Shown here: piece after piece, positions 1 to 5,175 of the stretch
Position numbering within the stretch: the stretch's first letter is position 1
Layout: every line of letters starts with the position of its first letter
NCBI GenBank assembly: GCA_011042595.1
Contig: DQWO01000344.1
Coordinates: forward strand, 1-5,175
Direction of reading: 5' to 3'
Source: Pseudomonadota bacterium
GTDB lineage: Bacteria; Desulfobacterota; Anaeroferrophillalia; Anaeroferrophillales; Anaeroferrophillaceae
Length of the DNA stretch: 5,175 nucleotides
Notes under the pieces: model-generated
Seen by the model: only the letters and a program-made list of their open reading frames with translations
Database searches by the model: none
What the model was told of the DNA's origin: nothing
Translations under genes and position numbers: made by a program

Positions 1-1
1 G

Positions 2-136
2 GTATATGGGGTGATTCGGGCTGAAAACTGGTCCCTGCTGGAACTCTATCGGCAGCGCCTGAGCCTGGAAGATATTTTTAAACAATTGACTCTGGGTGAT
101 GTCGTGGATGATGAGCAAGTGAGGAGGGTGGTATGA
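2..136 (+). CDS. ABC transporter ATP-binding protein, C-terminal end (partial, GldA-like)
   Basis: Only the last 44 codons are in the window; the 5' part lies to the left. The frame reads VYGVIRAENWSLLELYRQRL followed by SLEDIFKQLT and ends in TGA at 134-136. The 'SLEDIF..LT' ending is the usual C-terminal signature of ABC-2-type exporter ATPases (CcmA/GldA/NatA group), where it follows the regulatory tail after the nucleotide-binding domain. Walker A, Walker B and the signature motif are not visible. The stop overlaps the start of the next gene as ATGA (133-136), which is typical of translational coupling between the ATPase and permease subunits of one exporter. The identification rests on this short tail plus the neighbouring permease and GldG-like genes; the role as energising subunit is inferred from the family. 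Confidence 0.8.
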   Translation, partial: VYGVIRAENWSLLELYRQRLSLEDIFKQLTLGDVVDDEQVRRVV

Positions 137-846
137 GAAAAGGTTTAACGATCTGTAGCCGGGAGTTGTCTGCTTATTTCAACTCACCGGTCGCCTATAT
201 AGTGATTGTGGTTTATCTGCTCATCTGCGGCTGGTTTTTCGCCGCCAATCTCTTTTTTGATCAGCAGGCTTCCCTGCGTGGTTTTTTCGGCATGGCGCCG
301 TTGATGTTTGTTTTTTTTGCTCCGGCCATCAGCATGGGTCTGCTGGCCGAAGAACAGAAACATGGGACGGCGGAGCTGCTGTTTACTTATCCGGTGACCT
401 CTTTTGCGGTTATGGCCGGGAAATATGGTGCGGCGGTGTTGCTCATGTCGCTGGCGGTACTGTTGACTTTTCCTTACCTGTTGACCATTATTGTCCTGGG
501 AAATCCTGATCTTGGGGCTCTGTTTACCGGTTATTTCGGCCTGTTGCTCATGGGGGCGGCGTTTATGGCGGTGGGACTCTGGGCCAGCAGTTTGGTGAGA
601 AATCAGCTGTCGGCGTTTATTTTAAGTTTCCTGGTTTCATTCTTTCTTTTTATTATCGATAAATTCATTGCCTGGATGCCCCCACCCATTGGCAGGCTGG
701 TCGGTTATTTAAGTGTGGAAAATCACTTCAAGGCGTTGTCGCGCGGGGTTATAGACAGCCGTGATCTGGTTTATTATCTGAGTGTGATTGTGCTCTTTTT
801 CTGCTGGTCCCTTTACAATGTCCAGCGTCGCAAGTGGAGGGGATAG
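133..846 (+). CDS. ABC-2 type transporter permease subunit (GldF-like)
   Basis: A 237-residue polytopic membrane protein, normal length for the ABC-2 permease family. Hydrophobic segments lie at about residues 20-40, 52-71, 98-120, 132-152, 159-179 and 211-230, giving six membrane spans. After span 2 comes AEEQKHGTAELLFTYPVT (72-89), matching the family pattern of a charged loop then GT-E-LL-T-PVT. Near the end, 'HFKALSRGVIDSRDLVYYLS' (198-217) matches the family's conserved 'H-F...-GVID-RDL-YY-S' element seen in GldF and related permeases. The ATG is preceded by a strong ribosome site GAGGAGGG at 121-128 and overlaps the stop of the ATPase gene. The next gene begins 3 bases after its TAG. 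By family it forms the transmembrane pore of an inner-membrane exporter with the upstream ATPase; GldF is a gliding-motility name, but such modules occur widely in non-gliders, and the substrate is unknown. Confidence 0.9.
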   Translation: MRKGLTICSRELSAYFNSPVAYIVIVVYLLICGWFFAANLFFDQQASLRGFFGMAPLMFVFFAPAISMGLLAEEQKHGTAELLFTYPVTSFAVMAGKYGAAVLLMSLAVLLTFPYLLTIIVLGNPDLGALFTGYFGLLLMGAAFMAVGLWASSLVRNQLSAFILSFLVSFFLFIIDKFIAWMPPPIGRLVGYLSVENHFKALSRGVIDSRDLVYYLSVIVLFFCWSLYNVQRRKWRG

Positions 847-849
847 GCT

Positions 850-2535
850 ATGGATGCTAAAAGAAAATACGGCGTTAACGCCCTGATTGCCCTGCTGGCG
901 CTGGTGGGAATCCTGGTTTTCGTTAATCTGCTGTCCCAGCGGGTTTATAAACGTTTTGACCTGAGTGAAGGACAGATTTATACTGTGCCGGAATATACGA
1001 GGCAGTTGTTGCAAAAGCTCGATGACCCGTTGCAGGTGAAAGTTTATTTTTCCACCGAATTACCGTTCCCTTATAGTGAGTACCGGCGTTTCATCGGCGA
1101 GAAGCTGGAGGAATATCAAGTTTTTGCCGGCCAGAACCTGCATTATGAATTCATTGATCCGGATCTGGATTCGGAAGTAAAAAAACAGATGAAGCAATTG
1201 GGGATTCCCCAGATCCAACTTTCCGATGTTTCCAGTAACAAGCTGGAGGTTAAAAATTGTTTCCTGGGGATGGCCCTTTATTATCAGGATAAAAGCGAAG
1301 TTATTCCCTACGTACAGAAAACCGATGACCTGGATTACAAGATAACCAGCCTGATCCGCAAGCTGACCTCCACCCATCAGCCCCGGGTGGCCATTGCTAC
1401 TGATAATGTCTCCATGGTTCAGCGGGATCTGAGCCAGGTGCTCCAGGTGCTGCAGCAGCAGTACCAGGTGGTCTTCCTTGACCTGGGAGCAGCAAAAGAG
1501 CTGGATGATCTGGCGGATGCCCTGGTGGTGCTGGTCCCGCAGAAAAAATTGTCCCCCTGGCAGTTTTTCCTCATTGATCGCTACGTGATGGCCGGAAAAG
1601 GGGTGGCTTTTTTTGCCAGTCCGTTGCGGAGCAACCTGCAGGTGATGATGGCCTGGATGAACCAGGAAAACAACCTTGATGATCTGCTGCATGCCTATGG
1701 GGTGACCATTAACCCTGATCTGCTGATGGATGCCCGGAATGAACGGATTTCAATCCAGAGCCGCCAGGGTCAGTTCATGGTTTCCAATATGGTGAATTAT
1801 CCACTTTTTCCCAACCTGGTGGATCTGAACCGCAGCCAGGTGATGGTCTCTGATTTCCAGAGTCTCCATTTCCCCTTCGTCAGCACCGTTGCTCCCCTTG
1901 ATGGGGCTACGGGATTATTTACCTGGCTGGTTCGCTCATCGTCTAAAAGTAAACTGCAGACCAAGAGTTTTGAGATTGATCCTTATAAAAACTATGAGGT
2001 GGAGAGCTTCAACCAGGGTCCTTACGTGGTGGCGGCCACGGTAACCGGGAAGCTTTCCAGCTATTTTGCCGATCATCCCCTGCCGCAGTCGGCGGCGAAA
2101 GATGAAGAGAAACAGTCCGGCAAGGGGGGTGAGGACAAGACTAAGGTGCAGGCTGATAAGGCTGAGAGCGAGAATAAAAATGATATTCCCCCGGTGCAGG
2201 AATTACAGCAGGCCTTGGTGAAGGCCACTGATAAAGGCAGGCTGATTGTAGTGGGCTGCAGTGATTTTATGAAAAATGATTACCTGGACGGGTTGATGGC
2301 TTCATTTTTCTTCAACAGTGTTGACTGGTTGCTCCAGGATGAAGGGTTGATTAGCATCCGCTCCCGGGGGATGGGAAATCGTCCCTTGAAAGAAATGGAG
2401 CCGACCATGCAGCAGGCGTTGGTTTATGCCGATATTCTGTTGGTTCCGTTCTTGCTGATTTTAGCAGGTCTGATGTACTGGCGTTGGCGCCGCCGGCGGA
2501 TTAAGAAAAGGGTGGCCCGGTTAATGGAGAAGTAA
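850..2535 (+). CDS. GldG-like ABC transporter auxiliary protein
   Basis: 561 residues with the GldG family layout (ABC_transp_aux type). An N-terminal membrane anchor lies at about 9-29. It is followed by RFDLSEGQIYTV (35-46) and VYFSTELP (66-72), the conserved 'R-DLT...-Y-LS' and 'V-YFS...LP' elements. The large middle part should be extracytoplasmic. Around 463-473 GRLIVVGCSDF matches the family's 'VVVG-SDF' strand, with Cys where Asp is common. It is followed by FNSVDWLLQDEGLISIRSR (491-509), then a second span at about 526-545 and a very basic cytoplasmic end (WRWRRRRIKKR). Residues about 412-448 are a charged linker rich in Lys, Glu and Asp. Start choice: ATG at 850 follows GGAGGGGA (836-843) at a 6-base distance. 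It lies 3 bases after the permease gene and presumably assembles with that exporter; its biochemical role is not established. Confidence 0.9.
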   Translation: MDAKRKYGVNALIALLALVGILVFVNLLSQRVYKRFDLSEGQIYTVPEYTRQLLQKLDDPLQVKVYFSTELPFPYSEYRRFIGEKLEEYQVFAGQNLHYEFIDPDLDSEVKKQMKQLGIPQIQLSDVSSNKLEVKNCFLGMALYYQDKSEVIPYVQKTDDLDYKITSLIRKLTSTHQPRVAIATDNVSMVQRDLSQVLQVLQQQYQVVFLDLGAAKELDDLADALVVLVPQKKLSPWQFFLIDRYVMAGKGVAFFASPLRSNLQVMMAWMNQENNLDDLLHAYGVTINPDLLMDARNERISIQSRQGQFMVSNMVNYPLFPNLVDLNRSQVMVSDFQSLHFPFVSTVAPLDGATGLFTWLVRSSSKSKLQTKSFEIDPYKNYEVESFNQGPYVVAATVTGKLSSYFADHPLPQSAAKDEEKQSGKGGEDKTKVQADKAESENKNDIPPVQELQQALVKATDKGRLIVVGCSDFMKNDYLDGLMASFFFNSVDWLLQDEGLISIRSRGMGNRPLKEMEPTMQQALVYADILLVPFLLILAGLMYWRWRRRRIKKRVARLMEK

Positions 2536-2546
2536 GCAGTTTCCCA

Positions 2547-2597
2547 ATGAATACTGATCAGGAAAAAGTAAGGATCAAGATAGGGGTCTGGCAATGA
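2547..2597 (+). other. 16-codon reading frame in the GldG/DUF4340 gap, possible coupling leader
   Basis: The only sizeable gap inside the plus-strand cluster (2536-2593, 58 bases) contains ATG at 2547 followed by MNTDQEKVRIKIGVWQ and a TGA at 2595-2597. That TGA overlaps the ATG of the DUF4340 gene as ATGA. This arrangement could couple translation across the gap. Against it, no good ribosome site precedes 2547 and the DUF4340 gene has its own AGGGG at 2582-2586, so a chance frame is the more likely explanation. No family is recognised. Confidence 0.15.
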
Positions 2598-3220
2598 AAA
2601 GTAAAAATACCATACTGGTAATTGTTTTATTGTTGATTTGCGGCGTTTTTTATTGGTTTATGGGCCGGGAGGGTGAGGGGCGGCATAAAAACACCGGGCA
2701 ACAGCCCTTTGCAACAACCAAACTATCAACCTGGCAGCGGTTGGAGCTTTCCTCTCCGGGGAAAAAGCCGGTAACCTTGGTGAAAAAAGATGACCACTGG
2801 CAAGTGGAAGGGATGGCCGAGTGCAAAGTCAAAGAAGAGATGGTCCGGCAAATCCTGACAGCTTTAAAAAACCTTAAACTGGACAGCATGGTGACTTCAG
2901 GCAAGCAGAAATTCACCTCTTATCAGGTGGATGAGGAAAAGGGCATCCGGGTACATGGTATTGCCGCCGGCAAGCCGGTGGGCCTGGTGGTTGGCAAGGT
3001 GGCGGCTGATTTTCTGCATACCTATGTCCGCTTGGAGAATGATCAGCGGATTTTCAGAATCAACGGCCTGCTCGGCCATCTATTTGCCCATGATCCAGCG
3101 GATTTCTGTCAGCAGGAGGATGAAATATCAAAGGGTGCAAAAGATGGTAAAAATTCTCATAAATTTGCGACCGACGGAGAAAAGACGGCAAAGGATGACA
3201 TTTCGAAAAAGAGTAAATAA
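2594..3220 (+). CDS. DUF4340 domain-containing protein, short form
   Basis: 208 residues with one N-terminal membrane anchor (about 6-24) and no proper lipobox around Cys16, so probably a type II inner-membrane protein facing the periplasm. KDDHWQVEG (65-73) and the stretch VGKVAADFLHTYVRLENDQR (133-152), then IFRINGLLGHLFAHDPADF (153-171), match the DUF4340 pattern ('W-V', 'VGK...-TYVRL', 'VY-V-G-L...-D-P-DF/W'). Most members I know of are clearly longer and continue with further domain copies; here the conserved part stops near 171 and a polar lysine-rich tail (177-208) follows. The ATG has AGGGG at 2582-2586, 7 bases upstream. DUF4340 genes commonly sit directly after GldG-like genes, as here, so a role as accessory of the same exporter is likely, although no molecular function is known for the domain. 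Confidence 0.82.
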   Translation: MKSKNTILVIVLLLICGVFYWFMGREGEGRHKNTGQQPFATTKLSTWQRLELSSPGKKPVTLVKKDDHWQVEGMAECKVKEEMVRQILTALKNLKLDSMVTSGKQKFTSYQVDEEKGIRVHGIAAGKPVGLVVGKVAADFLHTYVRLENDQRIFRINGLLGHLFAHDPADFCQQEDEISKGAKDGKNSHKFATDGEKTAKDDISKKSK

Positions 3221-3240
3221 AAAAGTATGGATGAACCATC

Positions 3241-3699
3241 ATGCAAAAGCTGAATGATGAATATCTGTGTCGGCTGTACAAACTGATATCATCCAGCCCC
3301 TTTCCACACCATATGCGGATGAAACTGATTTCCATCTCTCAGGACCAGGCAATGGTGGAGCTTGAAATGGGAAAGTGTCATCTGCAGCCCTATGGTATTG
3401 CTCATGGCGGGGTTCTGGCCACGCTTATCGATACGGCAACCTTTTGGGCTGCTTTCGCGAGGCTTCCTGAAGATGCGGGGTTGGTAAACGTGGATCTCAA
3501 GCTTAACTACCTGAAACCGGTACAAACCGGTATTCTGACCGCAGAGGGCCATTGTCTCCGGCCGGGGAAAACCATCAGCTATGCCGAAGCAAAGGTGGTG
3601 GATGAAGAAGGAGATCTGGTAGCCCATGGGACCTCAACCCTTATGACCCTGCCGGGAAAAGGTTTTAAACTGGGTTTCCCGAAGTTTCTGGATTTATAG
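3241..3699 (+). CDS. PaaI family thioesterase (hotdog fold)
   Basis: 152 residues, the usual length for PaaI/YbgC-like acyl-CoA thioesterases. The core motif is YGIAHGGVLATLIDTA (51-66), with HGG at 55-57 and Asp64 on the central helix in the position of the family's catalytic acid. It is followed by VDLKLNYLKPV (84-94), the strand lining the substrate pocket, and RPGKTISYAEAKVVDEEGDL (107-126) then VAHGTSTL, the two last strands. By family it hydrolyses a thioester, probably an acyl- or aryl-CoA, in the cytoplasm; the natural substrate cannot be told. ATG 3241 is the first possible start, since an in-frame stop lies at 3232-3234; the ribosome site is weak (GGA at 3229-3231). Only 20 bases separate it from the DUF4340 gene, so it is probably co-transcribed as a functionally unrelated member. 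Confidence 0.9.
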   Translation: MQKLNDEYLCRLYKLISSSPFPHHMRMKLISISQDQAMVELEMGKCHLQPYGIAHGGVLATLIDTATFWAAFARLPEDAGLVNVDLKLNYLKPVQTGILTAEGHCLRPGKTISYAEAKVVDEEGDLVAHGTSTLMTLPGKGFKLGFPKFLDL

Positions 3700-3714
3700 T
3701 TCGGCTGCTAATGT

Positions 3715-3948
3715 TCATTCAAGTATTTTACCGATGTCATCAGGTGAGAGTACTTTGCCGCTGGCCTTGACTTGGTCATCGACTACCAGTGCCGGGGTTA
3801 TCATGACGCCGAATTGGACAATCTCATTCAGATCAGTAACTTTTTCCAGTTCATAATCAATCCCGAGGTTTTTCGCTGCCGACTCCGCGTTTTCCGCCAG
3901 TTGCCGGCATCGCTTGCAGCCGGTGCCCAAAATTTTAATCTTTTTCAT
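3715..3948 (-). CDS. Thioredoxin family protein (small redox-active disulfide protein type)
   Basis: A 77-residue minimal thioredoxin fold of the 'redox-active disulfide protein 2' family. The active site is GTGCKRC, with cysteines at 11 and 14 at the end of the first strand. ITPALVVDD (50-58) carries the expected cis-proline at 52, and GKVLSPDDIGKIL (64-76) is the closing helix region typical of this group. There is no signal peptide, so it should act in the cytoplasm. The start is supported by GGAGGG complementary to 3953-3958, about 4-5 bases upstream. The gene lies 15 bases downstream of the permease on the same strand, a repeated genomic pairing, and is probably co-transcribed. It may exchange thiols with the permease or its cargo, which is inference. 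Its stop at 3715-3717 faces the thioesterase stop across 15 bases. Confidence 0.92.
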   Translation of the reverse strand: MKKIKILGTGCKRCRQLAENAESAAKNLGIDYELEKVTDLNEIVQFGVMITPALVVDDQVKASGKVLSPDDIGKILE

Positions 3949-3963
3949 TGTTCCCTCCTCTTT

Positions 3964-4956
3964 TTAAACAGCCCAGAAAATATTGAAAAACCACCCTACC
4001 ATAGTAAATGCAATGAGAAGAATGATGAATAAAATTACCAGAAGTTTCCATTCCATGACTTGTTTAAGCAAAATAAATTCAGGGAAACTAGCGGCAATGG
4101 TACTCATGGAAAATGCCAGTGTTGTTCCCACAGGAAGTCCTTTAAACAGCAAACTTTCCATGACCGGAATCATCCCGGTGGCGTTTGAATAGAGAGGTAT
4201 TCCCAGGAGGACCGCAATCGGAACTGACCACCATTGCCCATCCCCCAGAGTGCTTGTAACCCATGCTTCCGGCACATAGCCATGTAAAACAGCCCCTGCC
4301 CCGACACCAATGAATACCCACTTCCAGACTCTTCCCAAAATATCTTTCAATTCCGCCCAAGCGTATTGATGACGCTCTTTTAGCGAAAATTTATTTGGTT
4401 TTTCCATAGTTCGGACTATTTGATCTTCTGTAGTGGTAGCAGTAAGATTTTTCAACAAAAAGGGCTTTAAGTATCTTTCGGCTTTTAACGAATCCAAAAT
4501 AAAACCGGCACTGATGCCAATACTTATCCCCACACTGATATAAGCCAAGGTGAATTTCCATCCCAGCAAACTCCCCAGGATGATAATCGCGACCTCATTT
4601 ATCATTGGAGACGTAATTAAAAATGCCATGGTAATCCCTATTGGAATTCTTGCTGTCGTAAATCCTAAAAATAGTGGGATGCTGGAACAAGAACAAAAAG
4701 GTGTAACCGCGCCAAATATCGCCCCAAAGATATATCCCCCCAATTTTGACCGCTTTTTCAAGTAATCTCGTACGCTCTCCAGGTTGAGGCTGGCTCTAAT
4801 TGCCGCGATGGCATAAATCATGACTACAAGGAGAAATAAGATTTTGGTGGTATCCTCAATAAAAAAATGTAAACTTTGGGCTAAATTTTCGGTCATAGAT
4901 AGATTCATTACTTCTACGACGATCCAGTCTGCCAAAAGTGTGAAAATTTTTAACAT
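3964..4956 (-). CDS. Permease, PF03773 (DUF318 / ArsP-like) family
   Basis: 330 residues with about eight membrane spans in two related halves, as usual for this family. The first half carries TPFCSCSSIPLFLGF (85-99), with Cys88 and Cys90, followed by FLITSPMINEV (112-122). The second half has GIPLYSNATGMIPV (252-265) and FSMSTIAASFPEFILLK (282-298). A polar loop (about 155-205) joins the halves. The family includes ArsP, an exporter of trivalent organoarsenicals, and other members suggested to move metals or metalloids; this protein's substrate is not known, so I do not name it arsP. The start is supported by AGGAA (complement of 4963-4967), 6 bases upstream, and by the N-terminus resembling that of relatives. 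It is the first gene of a two-gene operon with the CKRC thioredoxin-like protein. Sampled base composition is lower in GC in places than in the plus-strand operon, weakly hinting at separate origin. Confidence 0.9.
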   Translation of the reverse strand: MLKIFTLLADWIVVEVMNLSMTENLAQSLHFFIEDTTKILFLLVVMIYAIAAIRASLNLESVRDYLKKRSKLGGYIFGAIFGAVTPFCSCSSIPLFLGFTTARIPIGITMAFLITSPMINEVAIIILGSLLGWKFTLAYISVGISIGISAGFILDSLKAERYLKPFLLKNLTATTTEDQIVRTMEKPNKFSLKERHQYAWAELKDILGRVWKWVFIGVGAGAVLHGYVPEAWVTSTLGDGQWWSVPIAVLLGIPLYSNATGMIPVMESLLFKGLPVGTTLAFSMSTIAASFPEFILLKQVMEWKLLVILFIILLIAFTMVGWFFNIFWAV

Positions 4957-4962
4957 TGCTTG

Positions 4963-4967
4963 TTCCT
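4963..4967 (-). promoter_or_regulatory. Ribosome binding site of the permease gene
   Basis: The minus strand reads AGGAA six bases before ATG 4956. It fixes the start of the 330-residue permease. The short upstream minus frame ends with its TAG at 4968-4966, overlapping this site. Confidence 0.65.
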
Positions 4968-4971
4968 ATAA

Positions 4972-5118
4972 AAAATTCATCCAAATGGAATCTTCGATTA
5001 TTTGAGCCATTTTTCAAGTAAGACGTTAATGCGACAAGGTGATCATGACATGGACGTTGGCAGTGCCGGCCTGATTAAGGACGGTGAAAATATTAATCAT
5101 GACTATTTGGTTGATTAA
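4972..5118 (+). pseudogene. Possible 3' remnant of a plus-strand gene (uncertain)
   Basis: A frame without stops runs from 4972 (after TAA at 4969-4971) to TAA at 5116-5118. It includes IFDYLSHFSSKTL and, from ATG 5029, MRQGDHDMDVGSAGLIKDG then ENINHDYLVD. The composition looks protein-like, and a hairpin with a T tract follows 15 bases after the stop, as at the end of a gene. No convincing ribosome site precedes ATG 5029 and no family is recognised. The opposite strand is also open over 5100-5026 (MINIFTVLNQAGTANVHVM then ITLSH), so the coding strand, if any, is undecided. Chance openness in a short stretch is a real alternative. Confidence 0.18.
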
Positions 5119-5127
5119 GCAAGTTTA

Positions 5128-5158
5128 TTGACAAAAAAAGAGTGCTTACTCTTTTTTT
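5128..5158. promoter_or_regulatory. Perfect inverted repeat after TTGACA: operator or bidirectional terminator
   Basis: Arms AAAAAAAGAGT (5133-5143) and ACTCTTTTTTT (5148-5158) are exact reverse complements around the loop GCTT (5144-5147). Two readings are possible. As RNA on either strand it is an A-tract/U-tract hairpin, so it could be a bidirectional intrinsic terminator, but the stem has only two G-C pairs. As DNA, the GAGTGCTTACTC core resembles operators of TetR/AcrR-type repressors, and it abuts an exact -35 consensus TTGACA (5128-5133), a common operator position for a plus-strand gene starting beyond 5175. Against this, no good -10 box is visible 16-18 bases after the TTGACA. Confidence 0.5.
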
Positions 5159-5175
5159 ACCGGGAAATTTAGGAC

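Larger units (their letters stand above)
4957..5132. other. Region upstream of the permease: no confident gene, leader or promoter region
   Basis: This stretch must hold the promoter of the minus-strand permease operon unless transcription enters from beyond 5175. I found no sigma-70 promoter with good matches at both boxes on the minus strand. The best pair is TTGTCG / AAAAAT with 17 bases between (about 5037 down to 5009), four of six matches in each box. A 14-codon minus frame (5010-4966, MAQIIEDSIWMNFL) ends inside the permease ribosome site but has no good ribosome site of its own. No tRNA-like or riboswitch-like fold was recognised. Confidence 0.4.

Noticed and set aside
1060..1692. 210-codon minus-strand frame opposite the GldG-like gene
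   Set aside because: Its product is His/Gln/Leu rich without any family pattern, and the plus frame clearly matches the GldG layout. It is a codon-bias shadow.
2931..3257. 108-codon plus frame overlapping the DUF4340 and thioesterase genes
   Set aside because: It is Arg/Met/Ser rich, unlike any known domain, and covers the conserved DUF4340 part in another frame. It was considered as a frameshift continuation but does not match the family.
3289..3627. 112-codon minus-strand frame opposite the thioesterase gene
   Set aside because: The plus strand has the full hotdog thioesterase motif set; the minus product resembles nothing and has no ribosome site.
3772..4032. 86-codon plus frame opposite the thioredoxin-like gene
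   Set aside because: It is antisense to a gene with a clear CxxC site, cis-proline and strong ribosome site, and its product shows no recognisable pattern.
4820..5005. 61-codon plus frame reaching from the permease start into the upstream region
   Set aside because: Mostly antisense to the permease N-terminus. The non-overlapping end is short and has no similarity I can see; it is also a different frame from the possible remnant ending at 5118.
5005..5037. Candidate sigma-70 promoter for the permease operon (TTGTCG, 17 bases, AAAAAT on the minus strand)
   Set aside because: Only four of six matches in each box; similar pairs are expected by chance in AT-rich sequence, so it is mentioned but not listed as a promoter.
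1..5175. CRISPR arrays, tRNA or rRNA genes, insertion sequences, toxin-antitoxin or phage genes
   Set aside because: No spaced direct repeats, cloverleaf-like segments, transposase motifs or terminal inverted repeats were seen; nearly all bases are accounted for by the two operons.

Overview
The window is a mid-GC bacterial chromosome segment. GC was hand-counted on single 60-base lines only: about 53% inside the GldG-like gene, and 30-55% across the permease gene. The plus-strand cluster (ABC-2 exporter, GldG-like subunit, DUF4340 protein) is common in Desulfobacterota and Myxococcota and in Bacteroidota. The codon style and gene order look to me like an anaerobic Gram-negative of the former deltaproteobacteria. 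That placement is inference; there is no rRNA or other marker gene here.

Plus strand, 1-3699: five genes in one direction with very tight spacing, almost certainly one operon. They are the C-terminal end of an ABC ATPase (to 136), an ABC-2 type permease (133-846), a GldG-like membrane-anchored auxiliary subunit (850-2535), a short DUF4340 protein (2594-3220) and a PaaI-family hotdog thioesterase (3241-3699). The first three form a GldA/GldF/GldG-like exporter module. The DUF4340 protein is the usual companion of that module and probably works with it at the inner membrane. The thioesterase looks like a housekeeping passenger gene.

Minus strand, 4956-3715: a two-gene operon facing the first one. 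It holds a 330-residue permease of the PF03773 (DUF318/ArsP-like) family followed, after 15 bases, by a 77-residue thioredoxin-fold protein with a CKRC redox motif. This pair recurs in anaerobes and archaea, often near ArsR-type regulators. A plausible role is export of a metalloid or metal species, with the small protein as a thiol/redox partner, but the substrate cannot be read from the sequence.

Right end, 4957-5175: about 219 bases without a confident gene. It contains a perfect 11-bp inverted repeat with a 4-base loop (5133-5158) directly after a consensus TTGACA. It also contains a short stretch with open reading on both strands that may be a gene remnant. I found no clearly new biological system. 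The points most worth a second look are this right-end region, the unusually short DUF4340 protein with a lysine-rich tail, and the permease/redox-protein pair.
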